A stretch of DNA of 64,000 bases from Vibrio neptunius (GCA_019339365.1 CP079860.1:1426001-1490000), one strand, 5' to 3'; shown: positions 1 through 8,861, counted from the first letter of the stretch. The notes: generated by a model from the letters alone, not told the origin. Translations and numbers: made by a program.

Positions 1-1
1 T

Positions 2-218
2 TCATCAGAAGATGATTCAGCCCAGTATATCACAGCGGACAGGCAAACCTTCGAGCCAGACAATTTTACCTATGATTTATGGTAATGGTAATGGTGTTCT
101 ATGGCAAGGGCGTGGCTCTGGTTTACTTGAAGGGGAACACTCAGAAAGTTATCTATATATTATGGGTCCACCTAGCGAACCAATCATCCCAGAAATCTGT
201 CTACCATACATCAACTAA
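2..218 (+). pseudogene. C-terminal fragment of an unrecognised protein, probably frameshifted
   Basis: The gene runs in from the left edge. Reading from base 2 gives a protein-like stretch (ending FEPDNFTYDLW) that stops at 83-85. The +1 frame then carries another protein-like stretch (GNGNGVLWQGRGSGLLEG) that stops at 216-218. Removing one T from the TTT run near 76-79 would join them as NFTYDYGNGNGVLWQG, which reads naturally. I infer a one-base insertion. I do not recognise the family. A terminator hairpin follows. Confidence 0.4.
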
Positions 219-232
219 ACCCTCCACTTGTT

Positions 233-274
233 TTGTTCCCGCACTGGATGGCTGTGCGGGAACAAGCACTTTTA
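233..274 (+). terminator. Rho-independent terminator
   Basis: A perfect 12-bp stem, TTGTTCCCGCAC (233-244) with GTGCGGGAACAA (254-265), encloses a 9-base loop and is followed by GCACTTTT. It sits just after the left-edge gene and 97 bases from the stop of the oppositely oriented acylase. Confidence 0.75.
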
Positions 275-370
275 GCTGATATGCTACCAAACGTTCGGCA
301 CTGGTCTCTCATATTCTTCTAGTGGTATCTGCCCCATGAGTCCATGGGGCGTGTGGTATTGAAATTCGAT

Positions 371-1654
371 TTAGGCGATTTTGACCGTTGGTCTAGATTC
401 GACTTGTTCAAACGGTAATGCTGTTGTCGTTGGCATGAGCTGTAAGACGCTTGAAATCTGATAATCTCTATTTAATCCCACATAGTCTTTGACGTTCGCG
501 ACTCGCCAAGTCATGTCTCCATAAGTACGCAGATATAATGCAGGTGAATGATGACTGTTATTTCTAATCACACTCCACTGGGTAATATCGCTGAAAAATA
601 CTTCAGGGTTGTCTGATGTGTCCAGATCATTCGCCATAATGCCCAAAGGGATATCGACGCGATTGAGCAGCTTTTGTGCAAGGGAGAATGCTTCATCGAA
701 GTGGATTGGTTGCTCGCTTAATTGCTTAATTGCATAGGTTTGTACAAATCGAGATGGCGGTGTAGGGTCGGCGGGTAGCCCCATTAATCCAGCCCCATTG
801 ACTGTTTGCAGTGGTCCTGGGATCTGGACATGACGTTGCATGGATACGTCTTTGTCCGGCTGTGGATTGTAGTTGCGTAAATTGGAAAAATAGGAAAGAT
901 GGTTGACATGCCAATGATAATTCGGGCAGTTGGTCATAACGCCCACGTAGGAATGGTCCACAATCACTTTGTAAGCATTGAAAGCATATTCGATAGTTTG
1001 ATATCGGCATTGCTGATTGACCGTCTCGCTCTCTTTAAATGCTCGATAAATATGTATATTGCCGTTGAGAAACTCAATGACAGCACTGTCATTATTTGCA
1101 TCGTGAATCACGAGGTGCTGGTCTAAAGGCATATTGTCACTCGCTCTTTCCCCTGTTGAAATCGTTGAGTTAAACACGTAGACAGGGTGGGTAGTGAAGT
1201 AGTTCACCATGTCTTCCACAGTCGTAAACTTAGACAGGATAAAAGTGCCCAACAGACTGCTGCCTAACGCAAAGGCATCTTCAGGTATGTCAGAGGTTGA
1301 GACATTTTGATTGAGTATAGGCAAGTAGAGTGAGCCCACTGAAAGGCCTGACTCATTTATACCATCAGCGGTAATAAGAGGATTGTTGTATTGGGCAACG
1401 CCGTTACAGTGGATGAAGCTTAATTTTCCTTTCCAGCTTGCTTTAAACTCATGCTCACTATTATGACACTCTGGCGGCTGACCATTAAAAACACGATCGG
1501 CTTTTCCGCTAGTTGTCAAGGTAGTAATTTGGAAGTGTTGTTGAGCTCTAAACCAAATCTCGGTCTGAAGGTTTACTGCAAACTCCATGGTCCGAGCGGA
1601 TAGGGTTAGGGGGCGATTGTTACAACCAAAGTTGATATTGAAATCTGTACACAT
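371..1654 (-). CDS. Choloylglycine hydrolase / penicillin V acylase-family amidase (Ntn hydrolase)
   Basis: A linear-amide C-N hydrolase of peptidase family C59. In this family Met1 is removed to expose a nucleophilic Cys. I therefore start at the Met directly before Cys (MCTDF), two codons inside the longest frame, giving 427 aa. Visible landmarks are Cys2, the Arg21-Thr-Met-Glu24 block that corresponds to the usual RNMD, and a C-terminal TQWSVIRN block near residue 358. No signal peptide is seen, so a cytoplasmic location is inferred. Relatives cleave conjugated bile salts or penicillin V, and some Gram-negative ones cleave acyl-homoserine lactones. The substrate cannot be read from the sequence. 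It is transcribed away from the DUF917 operon, with a TGATAC-type repeat about 180 bases upstream. Confidence 0.85.
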   Translation of the reverse strand: MCTDFNINFGCNNRPLTLSARTMEFAVNLQTEIWFRAQQHFQITTLTTSGKADRVFNGQPPECHNSEHEFKASWKGKLSFIHCNGVAQYNNPLITADGINESGLSVGSLYLPILNQNVSTSDIPEDAFALGSSLLGTFILSKFTTVEDMVNYFTTHPVYVFNSTISTGERASDNMPLDQHLVIHDANNDSAVIEFLNGNIHIYRAFKESETVNQQCRYQTIEYAFNAYKVIVDHSYVGVMTNCPNYHWHVNHLSYFSNLRNYNPQPDKDVSMQRHVQIPGPLQTVNGAGLMGLPADPTPPSRFVQTYAIKQLSEQPIHFDEAFSLAQKLLNRVDIPLGIMANDLDTSDNPEVFFSDITQWSVIRNNSHHSPALYLRTYGDMTWRVANVKDYVGLNRDYQISSVLQLMPTTTALPFEQVESRPTVKIA

Positions 1655-1818
1655 AGCCATGCTCTTTATTGCTTAATTTGAATGATGTATACCCAAGACA
1701 CTCTTTACATCAGATACTTAGAAATATCGTGGATAAAAAGATTTGCGCTTAACCAATGGATTTGACCCTTTGAGATAAGTGCATGCGATTAAGCTACGTA
1801 TTCAACCAAAAAACGTCA

Positions 1819-1842
1819 GTAGCAGATTAGTATCAGTTGATA
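1819..1842 (-). promoter_or_regulatory. TGATAC-type repeat pair upstream of the acylase
   Basis: On the minus strand TGATAC and TGCTAC lie 11 bases apart, upstream of the acylase start. The element matches the phased array at 2053-2091. A shared regulator is inferred. Confidence 0.35.
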
Positions 1843-1845
1843 GAG

Positions 1846-1977
1846 TTAACAGGTTTTATTGCGTTGACGAACGATATCGACCAAGACTCTTTTCATCGCC
1901 AGTTCAAACGACTTACCTGTATTAAGAGACAATAACGGCTGTTCACCCTCTGAAAACAAAGCTGTAACTCTTTGCAT
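1846..1977 (-). CDS. Possible small protein, 43 aa
   Basis: An ATG at 1977-1975 opens a 43-residue frame (MQRVTALFSEGEQPLLS...RNKTC) with a stop at 1846-1848. The composition is protein-like, with a mixed hydrophobic and charged helix-like second half (SFELAMKRVLVDIVRQR). No clear ribosome binding site is seen and I recognise no family. An in-frame stop lies just upstream, so it may be an intact small gene or the tail of a decayed one. It lies between the acylase and the DUF917 operon. Confidence 0.35.
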   Translation of the reverse strand: MQRVTALFSEGEQPLLSLNTGKSFELAMKRVLVDIVRQRNKTC

Positions 1978-2052
1978 CCCACATTAAACAAACCTCACGC
2001 TTTGCTCGAGCAAAGGCGTTTTCTCATGAATATGATGGGGAAACATTACTTA

Positions 2053-2091
2053 TGATACTGATTTGATACCAACGTGATACTGAACTGATCT
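2053..2091 (+). promoter_or_regulatory. Four direct repeats of TGATAC at exact 11-bp spacing
   Basis: TGATAC starts at 2053, 2064 and 2075, and TGATCT starts at 2086. The units are on one face of the helix, about 50-85 bases before the DUF917 start. This is seen directly. A cooperative activator binding site is inferred, and the XRE/AAA/TPR regulator at 5082 is the obvious local candidate. Confidence 0.5.
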
Positions 2092-2138
2092 CGACATCTG
2101 TTTATTGTGTCCACTGATTTGGAAAAAGGACTCTACTT

Positions 2139-3323
2139 ATGGAATCAGGAGTAAAAAGCTTAAATCGCTTAGATTTGGAAGATATTATTCGCGGTGCTCA
2201 TTTTTATGCGTGTGGCGGCGGTGGGGCACAGGAAAATGGCGAAGAATTGCTCAAGGAAATTGACAAGCTATTCGCGTCAAAATCTGAGGTTACAGTGCAG
2301 TATATTGACGTTAATGACGTCCAAGATACTGATATGCTTCCAGTACTCGCAGCTATGGGAGCACCACAAAAGTTTCTTCAAAAAGGATATAGATACTCTC
2401 CCGTTACGGCATTTCACGACCTAGAAAAAATCCAAAAGGTCGCCTTTTCCACATTGTCACCCGTTGAAACTGGTCCGATTGCCTATGGTATGAGTTTACT
2501 GGTTGCCGCAGAGAGACAAATACCGATCATCAATGGTGATGGTGGAGGGCGAGCCTTTCCATGCTTACAGCTATCAACGTTTGCAAACTTGGCATTGGAA
2601 AGCCCAATCTCTGTTTCACCTTGTGTACTCACATCAGAAAAGTCTTTAACAGAAGATGGTGGGGTCATCCTTATTGAATGTGAATCGAGTTCGGATGTCG
2701 ATGCGATGACCAGAGGAATCATTAGCACATCGAAGAGTTTTGATGATCGTGCCTCCCTTGCTTCATTTGCTATGTCAGGGGAGCAACTAAAGCAAAATAA
2801 TGCCGTTGTCCCAGGTATGTTACTGAAAGCGAGAGCACTTGGTCGGCACATCAGAGAGTGTATTCAAGATCAGCTGTCTTGTTTTAATGCGATAGAGGCG
2901 TTAGATGGTGCACATTGTGTGATGAAAGGCAGATTGAGCAACGTTATTACCATGACAAGCAATGGTTTTGACTGGGTCGCGCAAGAATATCAGGAAGAGG
3001 GTAGTGGTAAAAAATATTACGTCATTTCACAAAATGAAAATATGCTTTTGTGGGTAGATGATTTAAGTACGCCAATCGCTATGGCTCCTGATTTAATTTG
3101 CTGTTTGTCTAGTGATGCTTCGCTAATGAGCAATGATGAAATTATCGATGCATGGAAGAAAGATTGCGCTGACCCTCGACTCAAAGAGATGGCGATTTTT
3201 ACCGTGGATGCTGCTCCACAAATTAATCAGCCTTGGTTCCATCAGCATTTTTCCACAATATTCAAAAGATTCGGTTTCTTTGGTAGCTATCACCCCCCAC
3301 TAAAAAATAACTTGAGAGGTTGA
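2139..3323 (+). CDS. DUF917 family protein (hydantoinase/thiohydantoin-type)
   Basis: A 394-aa protein with the glycine-rich signature of DUF917 near the N-terminus (ACGGGGAQENG, residues 25-35) and a later INGDGGGRAFP block, both typical of the family. DUF917 proteins are related to hydantoinase/oxoprolinase-type enzymes, and one branch is described as S-methyl thiohydantoin desulfurase. The exact substrate here is unknown. The start is the ATG preceded by AAAAAGGACTCT. The stop is one base before the start of the racemase gene, so the two are almost certainly co-transcribed and act on one pathway. The phased TGATAC array lies directly upstream. Confidence 0.8.
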   Translation: MESGVKSLNRLDLEDIIRGAHFYACGGGGAQENGEELLKEIDKLFASKSEVTVQYIDVNDVQDTDMLPVLAAMGAPQKFLQKGYRYSPVTAFHDLEKIQKVAFSTLSPVETGPIAYGMSLLVAAERQIPIINGDGGGRAFPCLQLSTFANLALESPISVSPCVLTSEKSLTEDGGVILIECESSSDVDAMTRGIISTSKSFDDRASLASFAMSGEQLKQNNAVVPGMLLKARALGRHIRECIQDQLSCFNAIEALDGAHCVMKGRLSNVITMTSNGFDWVAQEYQEEGSGKKYYVISQNENMLLWVDDLSTPIAMAPDLICCLSSDASLMSNDEIIDAWKKDCADPRLKEMAIFTVDAAPQINQPWFHQHFSTIFKRFGFFGSYHPPLKNNLRG

Positions 3324-3324
3324 A

Positions 3325-4056
3325 ATGTCGATGAGGATGAAACTTAAGATAATTATTCCGGTAAACACAACTGAGTTTACACAACAAATCTCAAACAGTG
3401 TGAATCGCTTTAGAAGTGATAAAGTCACCATTGATTTAGAGCATATTGATCAAGGAACTCCATTTATTCAATCTAGAATTGATCTGACTATTAATGCACC
3501 TTATGTCCTAGAGAAAGTGATTCAGGCAGAAAAAGATGGATATCATGGTGTATTTGTGACGGACATGGACATGTGTGGGGTGGAAGCAGCAAGACAAGCA
3601 GTCAAGATCCCGGTTATCGGCGGGTTCAGGCCGAGCTTTTTTACAGCCATGTTGCTGAGTCAGAAGGTTTCTATTCTAACGGTGCGCGATGTGGTTGACC
3701 TTCAGAACGAACACGTGCGAGCTTTTGGCGTTACCGAGAATCTTGCTTCTATATTGCCATTAAACAAAAACGTGAATGAATTGAAAGAACCCTCTTTAGA
3801 AGCGGAAGCTAAAATTCTTGAGGAGTTATTCGAGCTGGCTTGTCAGGCCATTGACCAAGATGGTGCCGACAGCATTATGTTTGGTTGTACCGGATTTACA
3901 CATTTTTCAGCACCGTTACATGAGTTACTGATGGCTAAATATAAACAAAATGTACCGGTAATGGATCCAAACTGTTGTGCGATAGGGTATTTAATTATGT
4001 TGGTGGAAAATAACTTGTATCAAAGTGGGTTGAGTTATCCATATCAAGGAAAATGA
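3325..4056 (+). CDS. Aspartate/glutamate/hydantoin racemase family protein
   Basis: A 243-aa protein of the two-cysteine, cofactor-independent racemase superfamily. Cys84 (TDMDMCGVEAAR) and Cys188 (MFGCTGF) are at the positions of the two catalytic cysteines, and the PVIGGF segment between them is also typical. Hydantoin racemases often travel with hydantoin-processing enzymes, which fits the DUF917 partner immediately upstream (one-base gap, ribosome site GAGAGG). The substrate could be a hydantoin, an amino acid or another alpha-substituted acid. A strong terminator ends the operon 40 bases downstream. Confidence 0.8.
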   Translation: MSMRMKLKIIIPVNTTEFTQQISNSVNRFRSDKVTIDLEHIDQGTPFIQSRIDLTINAPYVLEKVIQAEKDGYHGVFVTDMDMCGVEAARQAVKIPVIGGFRPSFFTAMLLSQKVSILTVRDVVDLQNEHVRAFGVTENLASILPLNKNVNELKEPSLEAEAKILEELFELACQAIDQDGADSIMFGCTGFTHFSAPLHELLMAKYKQNVPVMDPNCCAIGYLIMLVENNLYQSGLSYPYQGK

Positions 4057-4095
4057 TACTTTATGCCAATTTAAAAAGTAAAAATATCATTTTAA

Positions 4096-4122
4096 AAAAG
4101 CAGCCAATATAAGGCTGCTTTT
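4096..4122 (+). terminator. Rho-independent terminator of the DUF917-racemase operon
   Basis: AAAAGCAGCC (4096-4105) pairs with GGCTGCTTTT (4113-4122) around a 7-base loop. The symmetric A and T tracts could let it work for both converging genes. Confidence 0.8.
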
Positions 4123-4163
4123 AACGTTAAGATAGTGAGGTTAATTAATATATATTGAATTAT

Positions 4164-4751
4164 CTAAGCATTCTCTAATTCTTTATTATTTACATTAATT
4201 GTTATAATCTCTACAACAAGTCCATCGCGGCTTTTTTTGGAATTACAGAAGATTTCTTTACCACCATTCTGTTTACTAATAGCCAGCTGATCTTTTCGGG
4301 CAACAGCAAGAGCTTCGTTAAATAGGTCTGGGCTGTGTCCGGTTAGAAATGCGCTTAATCGAGGTGTTTTGTGTTTCGTAGATTCGGTAATTTTCCATGA
4401 GTGAATCGTTTTTTGCGCGGTAAACTCGTCATTTAGTGAACTTCTATTTGCGTATACTATACCAGATGCGGTTTCTTCATCCATGTATAATACGGTACCA
4501 TCATCATCTTCAGAATCCTTCACCACATAGTAATAGCCAGTGTCTTTAGGTTGTAATGTTGTATAGCGGCAAAAAACAGTGGCGTCTTCCTCTTTGTTTG
4601 TCGCGACAAAGATTTTTCTTTGAGCGACTTCTCCTGCTTTATTTGGCTGAAGTTTTAGAAAACCGTTAATTTCCTCTGCCTGTGTATTATACCTTGGTTT
4701 GCATTCTACTTTCACTTTTACCTGATCGACCAGTCGCATATTTTCCATCAT
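4164..4751 (-). CDS. Hypothetical protein, 195 aa
   Basis: I do not recognise this protein. It is soluble and hydrophilic, with no signal peptide and no membrane segment. The first half is rich in alternating polar and hydrophobic stretches suggestive of beta strands (KIFVATN, ATVFCRYTTL, YYYVVKD), with an acidic patch DSEDDD in the middle. The start has a good ribosome site (TGGAGATAC before ATG). It is a single gene, converging on the racemase operon and divergent from the large regulator at 5082, with a cluster of GTATCA repeats in the shared upstream gap. Confidence 0.7.
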   Translation of the reverse strand: MMENMRLVDQVKVKVECKPRYNTQAEEINGFLKLQPNKAGEVAQRKIFVATNKEEDATVFCRYTTLQPKDTGYYYVVKDSEDDDGTVLYMDEETASGIVYANRSSLNDEFTAQKTIHSWKITESTKHKTPRLSAFLTGHSPDLFNEALAVARKDQLAISKQNGGKEIFCNSKKSRDGLVVEIITINVNNKELENA

Positions 4752-4922
4752 GTATCTCCATATTACCTAGTTGACGTTGTTATTTAAAATAAACTTTGAG
4801 TGATTTTATATCCGCAATCTATAGTCCACAGGATAGGCAAGTCCTGTCAGCTATATATATTGAACCTCTATTTCACTATTCGGACGACATGATTAAGATA
4901 AAACAAGCCTAAGAATGTTTCT

Positions 4923-4970
4923 GTATCAAACCAGCATCATGTGTTGATGACAAAGTATCACCGAGTATCA
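4923..4970. promoter_or_regulatory. Cluster of GTATCA repeats between the 195-aa gene and the regulator
   Basis: GTATCA occurs at 4923, 4955 and 4965, and GCATCA at 4934. Spacings are 11, 21 and 10 bases. The reverse complement is the TGATAC unit found at 2053. The rest of the 330-base gap is AT-rich with no gene that I can see. Confidence 0.4.
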
Positions 4971-5042
4971 ATTTGTCCATTTAGCAATGTAAATCATTCG
5001 GTTACAAAATTGCTCACCTTGAAAATATCACTTTGTTAGCTA

Positions 5043-5058
5043 GTATGATTTATCATAC
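5043..5058. promoter_or_regulatory. 16-bp palindrome at the regulator promoter
   Basis: GTATGAT-TT-ATCATAC has perfect 7-bp arms and ends 23 bases before the ATG of the regulator. Its half-site resembles the GTATCA repeats. An autoregulatory operator is inferred. Confidence 0.45.
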
Positions 5059-5081
5059 GGAGATGATGCTAGGGAGCGAAA

Positions 5082-7945
5082 ATGGCAGACACTGTCTTGA
5101 TCAATGGCAAGAAGCTGAAAGCATTAAGAGAAAAGCATGCGTTATCTCAGGAAGCGCTTGAGCAAGCATGCAGTCAAAAAAAGGGGTGTAGTGTTTCCAT
5201 TGCCACGATAAAACGTGCTGAACTTGGTAACAAATTGAGTAAAAGAACCGTTGGGCGATTGGCCACTTTCTTCTCTGTCCCTATTGAAGAATTATTGAGT
5301 ACTACACTGGCCGATTCTGAGATAGAAAAAGAGCCTTGTGTTGAAAAAATGGCTTTGGCGTTGTGGGTTCGTGCTGATTCAAAAATAATCATAAACGAAA
5401 TACTAGACCATATTTCCTTGTTGTCCCCGTTGATTACTGAACGTTTTGGTAACACCTTAGTTGCCGCTGTGCCGTGTATTTATGATGGCAAGAAGTTGTA
5501 TTTGACGATTCAACAAATCCTACTCAACCTTTCTCACCGTGTAACGCCCTATTTTCGAGCGATCATTTCAACTCAAGGTTTATCTCTACAGACTGACAAC
5601 CTTTGGTATTTTAACGAAGCGTACATTCACGAAATGTCAGAACTCGCTTTGCAGCTTGAAAGCGCGACAGTTCTGGTTTCAGATGAGTTAATCGAAGCCA
5701 GCCTTCAGTGTTTTTGTTATGCTGACCAAGCTGTTGTCGCAGGTTACAAGGCGTTGTTAAAAAGAAGTGATGCTTGTTTTGGCAAAACACAAGGTAGAAC
5801 TCATGAAATTGAGTTGTTTCATTATGCCATCGATAAGGTAGAGCGCATCAACGAACATTGCCTTTTAACGCTTCAAGGCGTTCAGGGAATTGGAAAAAGT
5901 CACTTGCTGAACGTTCTCTCAGATATGGCTGACCAGCGCAGGTGGAAAACGGTCAGGGTCGATTTTCAGCTTGCTTCATCACCGAGTGAATCGCTGTTGA
6001 CTGCATTACAAGAATTGCGCTCAGGCACGGCTATCGATACGAGTATGCAGGAAAGCAATGAGCACGATTCCAGCATACGAAAAGAACCAGAGCAGCGACG
6101 TCAAAGAGATAATGATCCGGTATGTTTACTAATGGACAATTTTCATTTAATCGATGAGCACACGCTTGCTACCTTGCTCCGATTCATAGCGATGTCTGAC
6201 AATGAGACGCTACTGATCGGTGCCGCTTTTTTGCCGACCCGTACAGCAAATCATCATGTTGAAGCGTTCAGTTCATTCAGAGTGCCTATGATCAACATGA
6301 CGCTGACACCGCTTCTGCACCAAGAAATGGAAAAGTTATCTCTTGAGGGATTTAACGTCACAACGGAGGTCATGAATTCAGTTTTAGAAAGGGCCCAAGG
6401 GAACCCATCTCATTTTTATCAGCTTTTGACATCATATAGCCAAAACAAAATACCCAATGAGGTTACTCTAGACCTTGAAAGCAAAGTTGATGAACTTCCC
6501 GGTGAATGGCAAAGCGTGATGTCATTGATATCTTTTTGGGACGGTAACGTGACATCTGCGGACATCTATGCGGTGTCGAATCCTACCTCTGGTGTGATAG
6601 AAGCACTGCTCGAAAAGAAGCTTATCAGTCTGTCTTCAGAAAAGGGGATTCATTTGAATCATCCTTTTTTGAAGGACGTTATTCAACGAAGAACAAGCCA
6701 TAGAGAGAAACGGGCGATTAATTTAACCATTGCCGATTATCTGGCGTCTGGTGATTCCTCTCCCTGTCAAGGGACACAACGACAGCTCATCGGCTACTAT
6801 ACGAAGGCAGAGGAGTGGCAACAAGCGGCTCAATTGTCGCTCTCTTTCGGACGACGATGCATAGAATCAGGTGATTATAACAGTGCCAAGCTTGACCTTA
6901 ATACGGCGCTGGAAAACTACCAACGCTTACCAAACCCTGAACAGTGGCTGGAATTATTGTTTGATATTTACTTGGCACAGGCAACAGTCGCTCGAACGAC
7001 AAAAGGGTGGGTAAGTCATAGTACGGTCGTGGCTTATCAACGATGTATAGAATTGGCAAAAAGCTGAGTTGTACCTTTCGGCACTGTATTTCACTCAGCG
7101 GATTATGGGTTAGGCAATTGATGGCGATGGACTTTAAGTTGTCTGAGGAGACAGCAAATGAAATGCTTTCTCTTGCTGAGCAATCAAATGATACTCGCTG
7201 TCAATCTCTGGCCTATAGCTGTTTGACTAATTCGCAGTTTTGGCTTGCCAAGCATCAGGCTGCTATTGGTCATGCAAAAGCGTCATTTGATTGTTACCAA
7301 AAAAATGTGAATAAGGATTTTTATACTTCTATTGGCATTAATCCGATCGCGTTGGCGGGGTGCTTTGGCCGTTTATCCGCGACATTGTGTTGTTGTGATG
7401 AAGATATCCGATTTTTCCAGCGTTTCCAATCCAACATCAGCCTTGAGAATGAGCCGTTCAGCTATGCTATCGTGTTACAAGGAGAGATCTGGTCTGCTTA
7501 TCATCTGCAGGAATTCCAGCAGGTCATCACGCTTTCTGAACAATTGTTGGTCATTGCTGCCGTCAACGACTTTCCTTTTTATACAGGCATAGCTTCTCTA
7601 TTCAAGGGGTGGGCGCTATTTTTCACCGCACCATTGGACCAAGAAACATCGCTCACGCTTTTTGAGGAAGGTTATCAGCATTGGTTAGCATCGAGCGGCG
7701 ACCAAATAGCGCACTCGCTTTATTCATTGATGAAAGCGGAACTCTATTGTGAAGTCGGCCGTTCAGAAGAAGCACAGGACATTTTGCAAGATGGGATCGC
7801 AGTCGCTCTCGAAAAGAATGAAGCCTGTTATTTATCTCCAATGTATGCGCTTTTGGGTCGTTTAGTTGATGATGACATTGATCTGATCAAAAGGTCCCAT
7901 GAAATCGCACATGAGCAAGGTGCTCGATTGTTCCTTAATCAGTAG
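5082..7945 (+). pseudogene. XRE-HTH / AAA ATPase / TPR (STAND-type) transcriptional regulator, frameshifted
   Basis: Two frames, 5082-7067 and 7043-7945, make one protein of about 955 aa. Adding one A to the A5 run at 7058-7062 fuses them as CIELAKKLSCTFRH...GLWVRQL, a typical TPR continuation. Residues 5-72 are an XRE-type helix-turn-helix. Residues 85-215 may be a degenerate nucleotide-cyclase-like module. Walker A is GVQGIGKSH (266-274) and Walker B is VCLLMDN (347-353). The rest is TPR repeats. The architecture matches STAND regulators such as MalT-like proteins that oligomerise with ATP and an inducer. The start has ribosome site GGGAG. The break may be a sequencing error. Whether it controls the neighbouring TGATAC-bearing genes is inference. 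Confidence 0.8.
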
Positions 7946-7977
7946 AGTCAACGTTGAAGCCTTGCGCTATTTTGGTG

Positions 7978-8006
7978 AGCGCGCTATGTCAATCGCGCTT
8001 ATTTTT
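7978..8006 (+). terminator. Terminator after the STAND regulator
   Basis: AGCGCG (7978-7983) pairs with CGCGCT (7994-7999), followed by TATTTTT, 30 bases after the regulator stop. Confidence 0.6.
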
Positions 8007-8009
8007 GCG

Positions 8010-8132
8010 CTAAGCGAGTCTATTATTCGCAATTGAGCAGGCACCGAGTACCGCAAGGCGTTGTCTTTCGGGGTTAGGGTGTTTGGCGAGGGCGTGGCTG
8101 TCTTGAGTTTCTTGAATTATTTTCTCTTCCAT
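8010..8132 (-). CDS. Possible small protein, 40 aa
   Basis: An ATG at 8132-8130 opens a 40-residue frame (MEEKIIQETQDSHALAKHPN...) ending with TAG at 8010-8012. Composition is strongly protein-like: an acidic start, then a basic stretch PERQRLAVLG and ACSIANNRLA. The ribosome site is weak (AAAGA). I recognise no family. It is read away from a pair of TGATAC-like repeats at 8188-8209, which would lie in its promoter. Confidence 0.4.
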   Translation of the reverse strand: MEEKIIQETQDSHALAKHPNPERQRLAVLGACSIANNRLA

Positions 8133-8187
8133 TAATCTTTGTTGTCGAATGTTTGGTTATTTATCAACTTAAGTGCACAACTGTGCC

Positions 8188-8209
8188 ATATCAGTTTGGT
8201 ATCAGTTGG
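8188..8209. promoter_or_regulatory. Two 11-bp repeats ATATCAGTTTG / GTATCAGTTGG
   Basis: The two units start at 8188 and 8199, exactly 11 bp apart, in the gap between the 40-aa ORF (minus) and the DUF1842-like gene (plus). A further TGATAC is at 8326-8331. These are the same elements as at 2053. Confidence 0.45.
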
Positions 8210-8396
8210 TCGCTGCGAATCGCCAAAACAGATGTGAGAGGGCAAAGAGCTTGTTGATAAAAAGAAACGGCCAGCATCAGCGTGGCTGTTGGGGTTTATA
8301 TTGGGAAATGGAACTGAGCCTAAAGTGATACTGAATGTGAATGACAGTGTATCTACATTGAATGAGTCACTAACGACAACTCAGTTGGAGAAAACA

Positions 8397-8861
8397 ATGA
8401 AAATGGAATCACAAGAAATTTTGGCTGCGCATTATCATATTGGTAACGGTTTACTTGGAGGAGTGAGTTTTGACATTAAGCTACTCGTCGCCAGCGAAGA
8501 CAAATCAATTTTGGGTAAGGGACATATTTTTCAGGCAGTTAATCCACCGTTAAATGTGCTGACTGATCTCAATGGCAGTTTCAATTATCAATGTACGATG
8601 CGTGATTGCCATATCATGGTGACGTTGCAGGGCTACCAGCCTTATCCAGGCATTCCTCCTGTGGGAGTCGATCTTCACAACGTAACACTCAATATCCTAC
8701 TCAATGATGACTGGAAATCAGGTATAGCATCGTATCAATACAAAAACAGCTCGGGCGAATGGATTGAGGTCGAAAATCAACGCGTTACTCTGCAAGTGCC
8801 AGAGCATGTACCAAGCATTGAGCAGCTTAAGGTGGAAAAAGGCGACTTTACGCCTGCGTAA
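8397..8861 (+). CDS. DUF1842-like small protein, 154 aa
   Basis: The start is the ATG at 8397, which has a strong ribosome site (TTGGAG, 6 bases away). The longer frame from 8289 begins inside the promoter repeats. The protein is beta-rich, without a signal peptide. From memory, the block GKGHIFQAVNPPLNV followed by a strand pair and a conserved LNDDWKSGIASYQYK segment resembles DUF1842, a domain of unknown function. The C-terminal part VENQRVTLQVP fits a closing beta strand. It is the first of two or three genes read in the same direction and is separated from the next by a long hairpin. No function is proposed. Confidence 0.65.
   Translation: MKMESQEILAAHYHIGNGLLGGVSFDIKLLVASEDKSILGKGHIFQAVNPPLNVLTDLNGSFNYQCTMRDCHIMVTLQGYQPYPGIPPVGVDLHNVTLNILLNDDWKSGIASYQYKNSSGEWIEVENQRVTLQVPEHVPSIEQLKVEKGDFTPA

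Noticed and set aside
7043..7945. Separate 300-aa TPR gene
   Set aside because: It continues the TPR region of the 5082 regulator after a one-base loss in A5, and has no ribosome site or credible start of its own.
8289..8396. N-terminal extension of the DUF1842-like protein
   Set aside because: The ATG at 8397 has a strong ribosome site, and the extension covers a TGATAC regulatory repeat.
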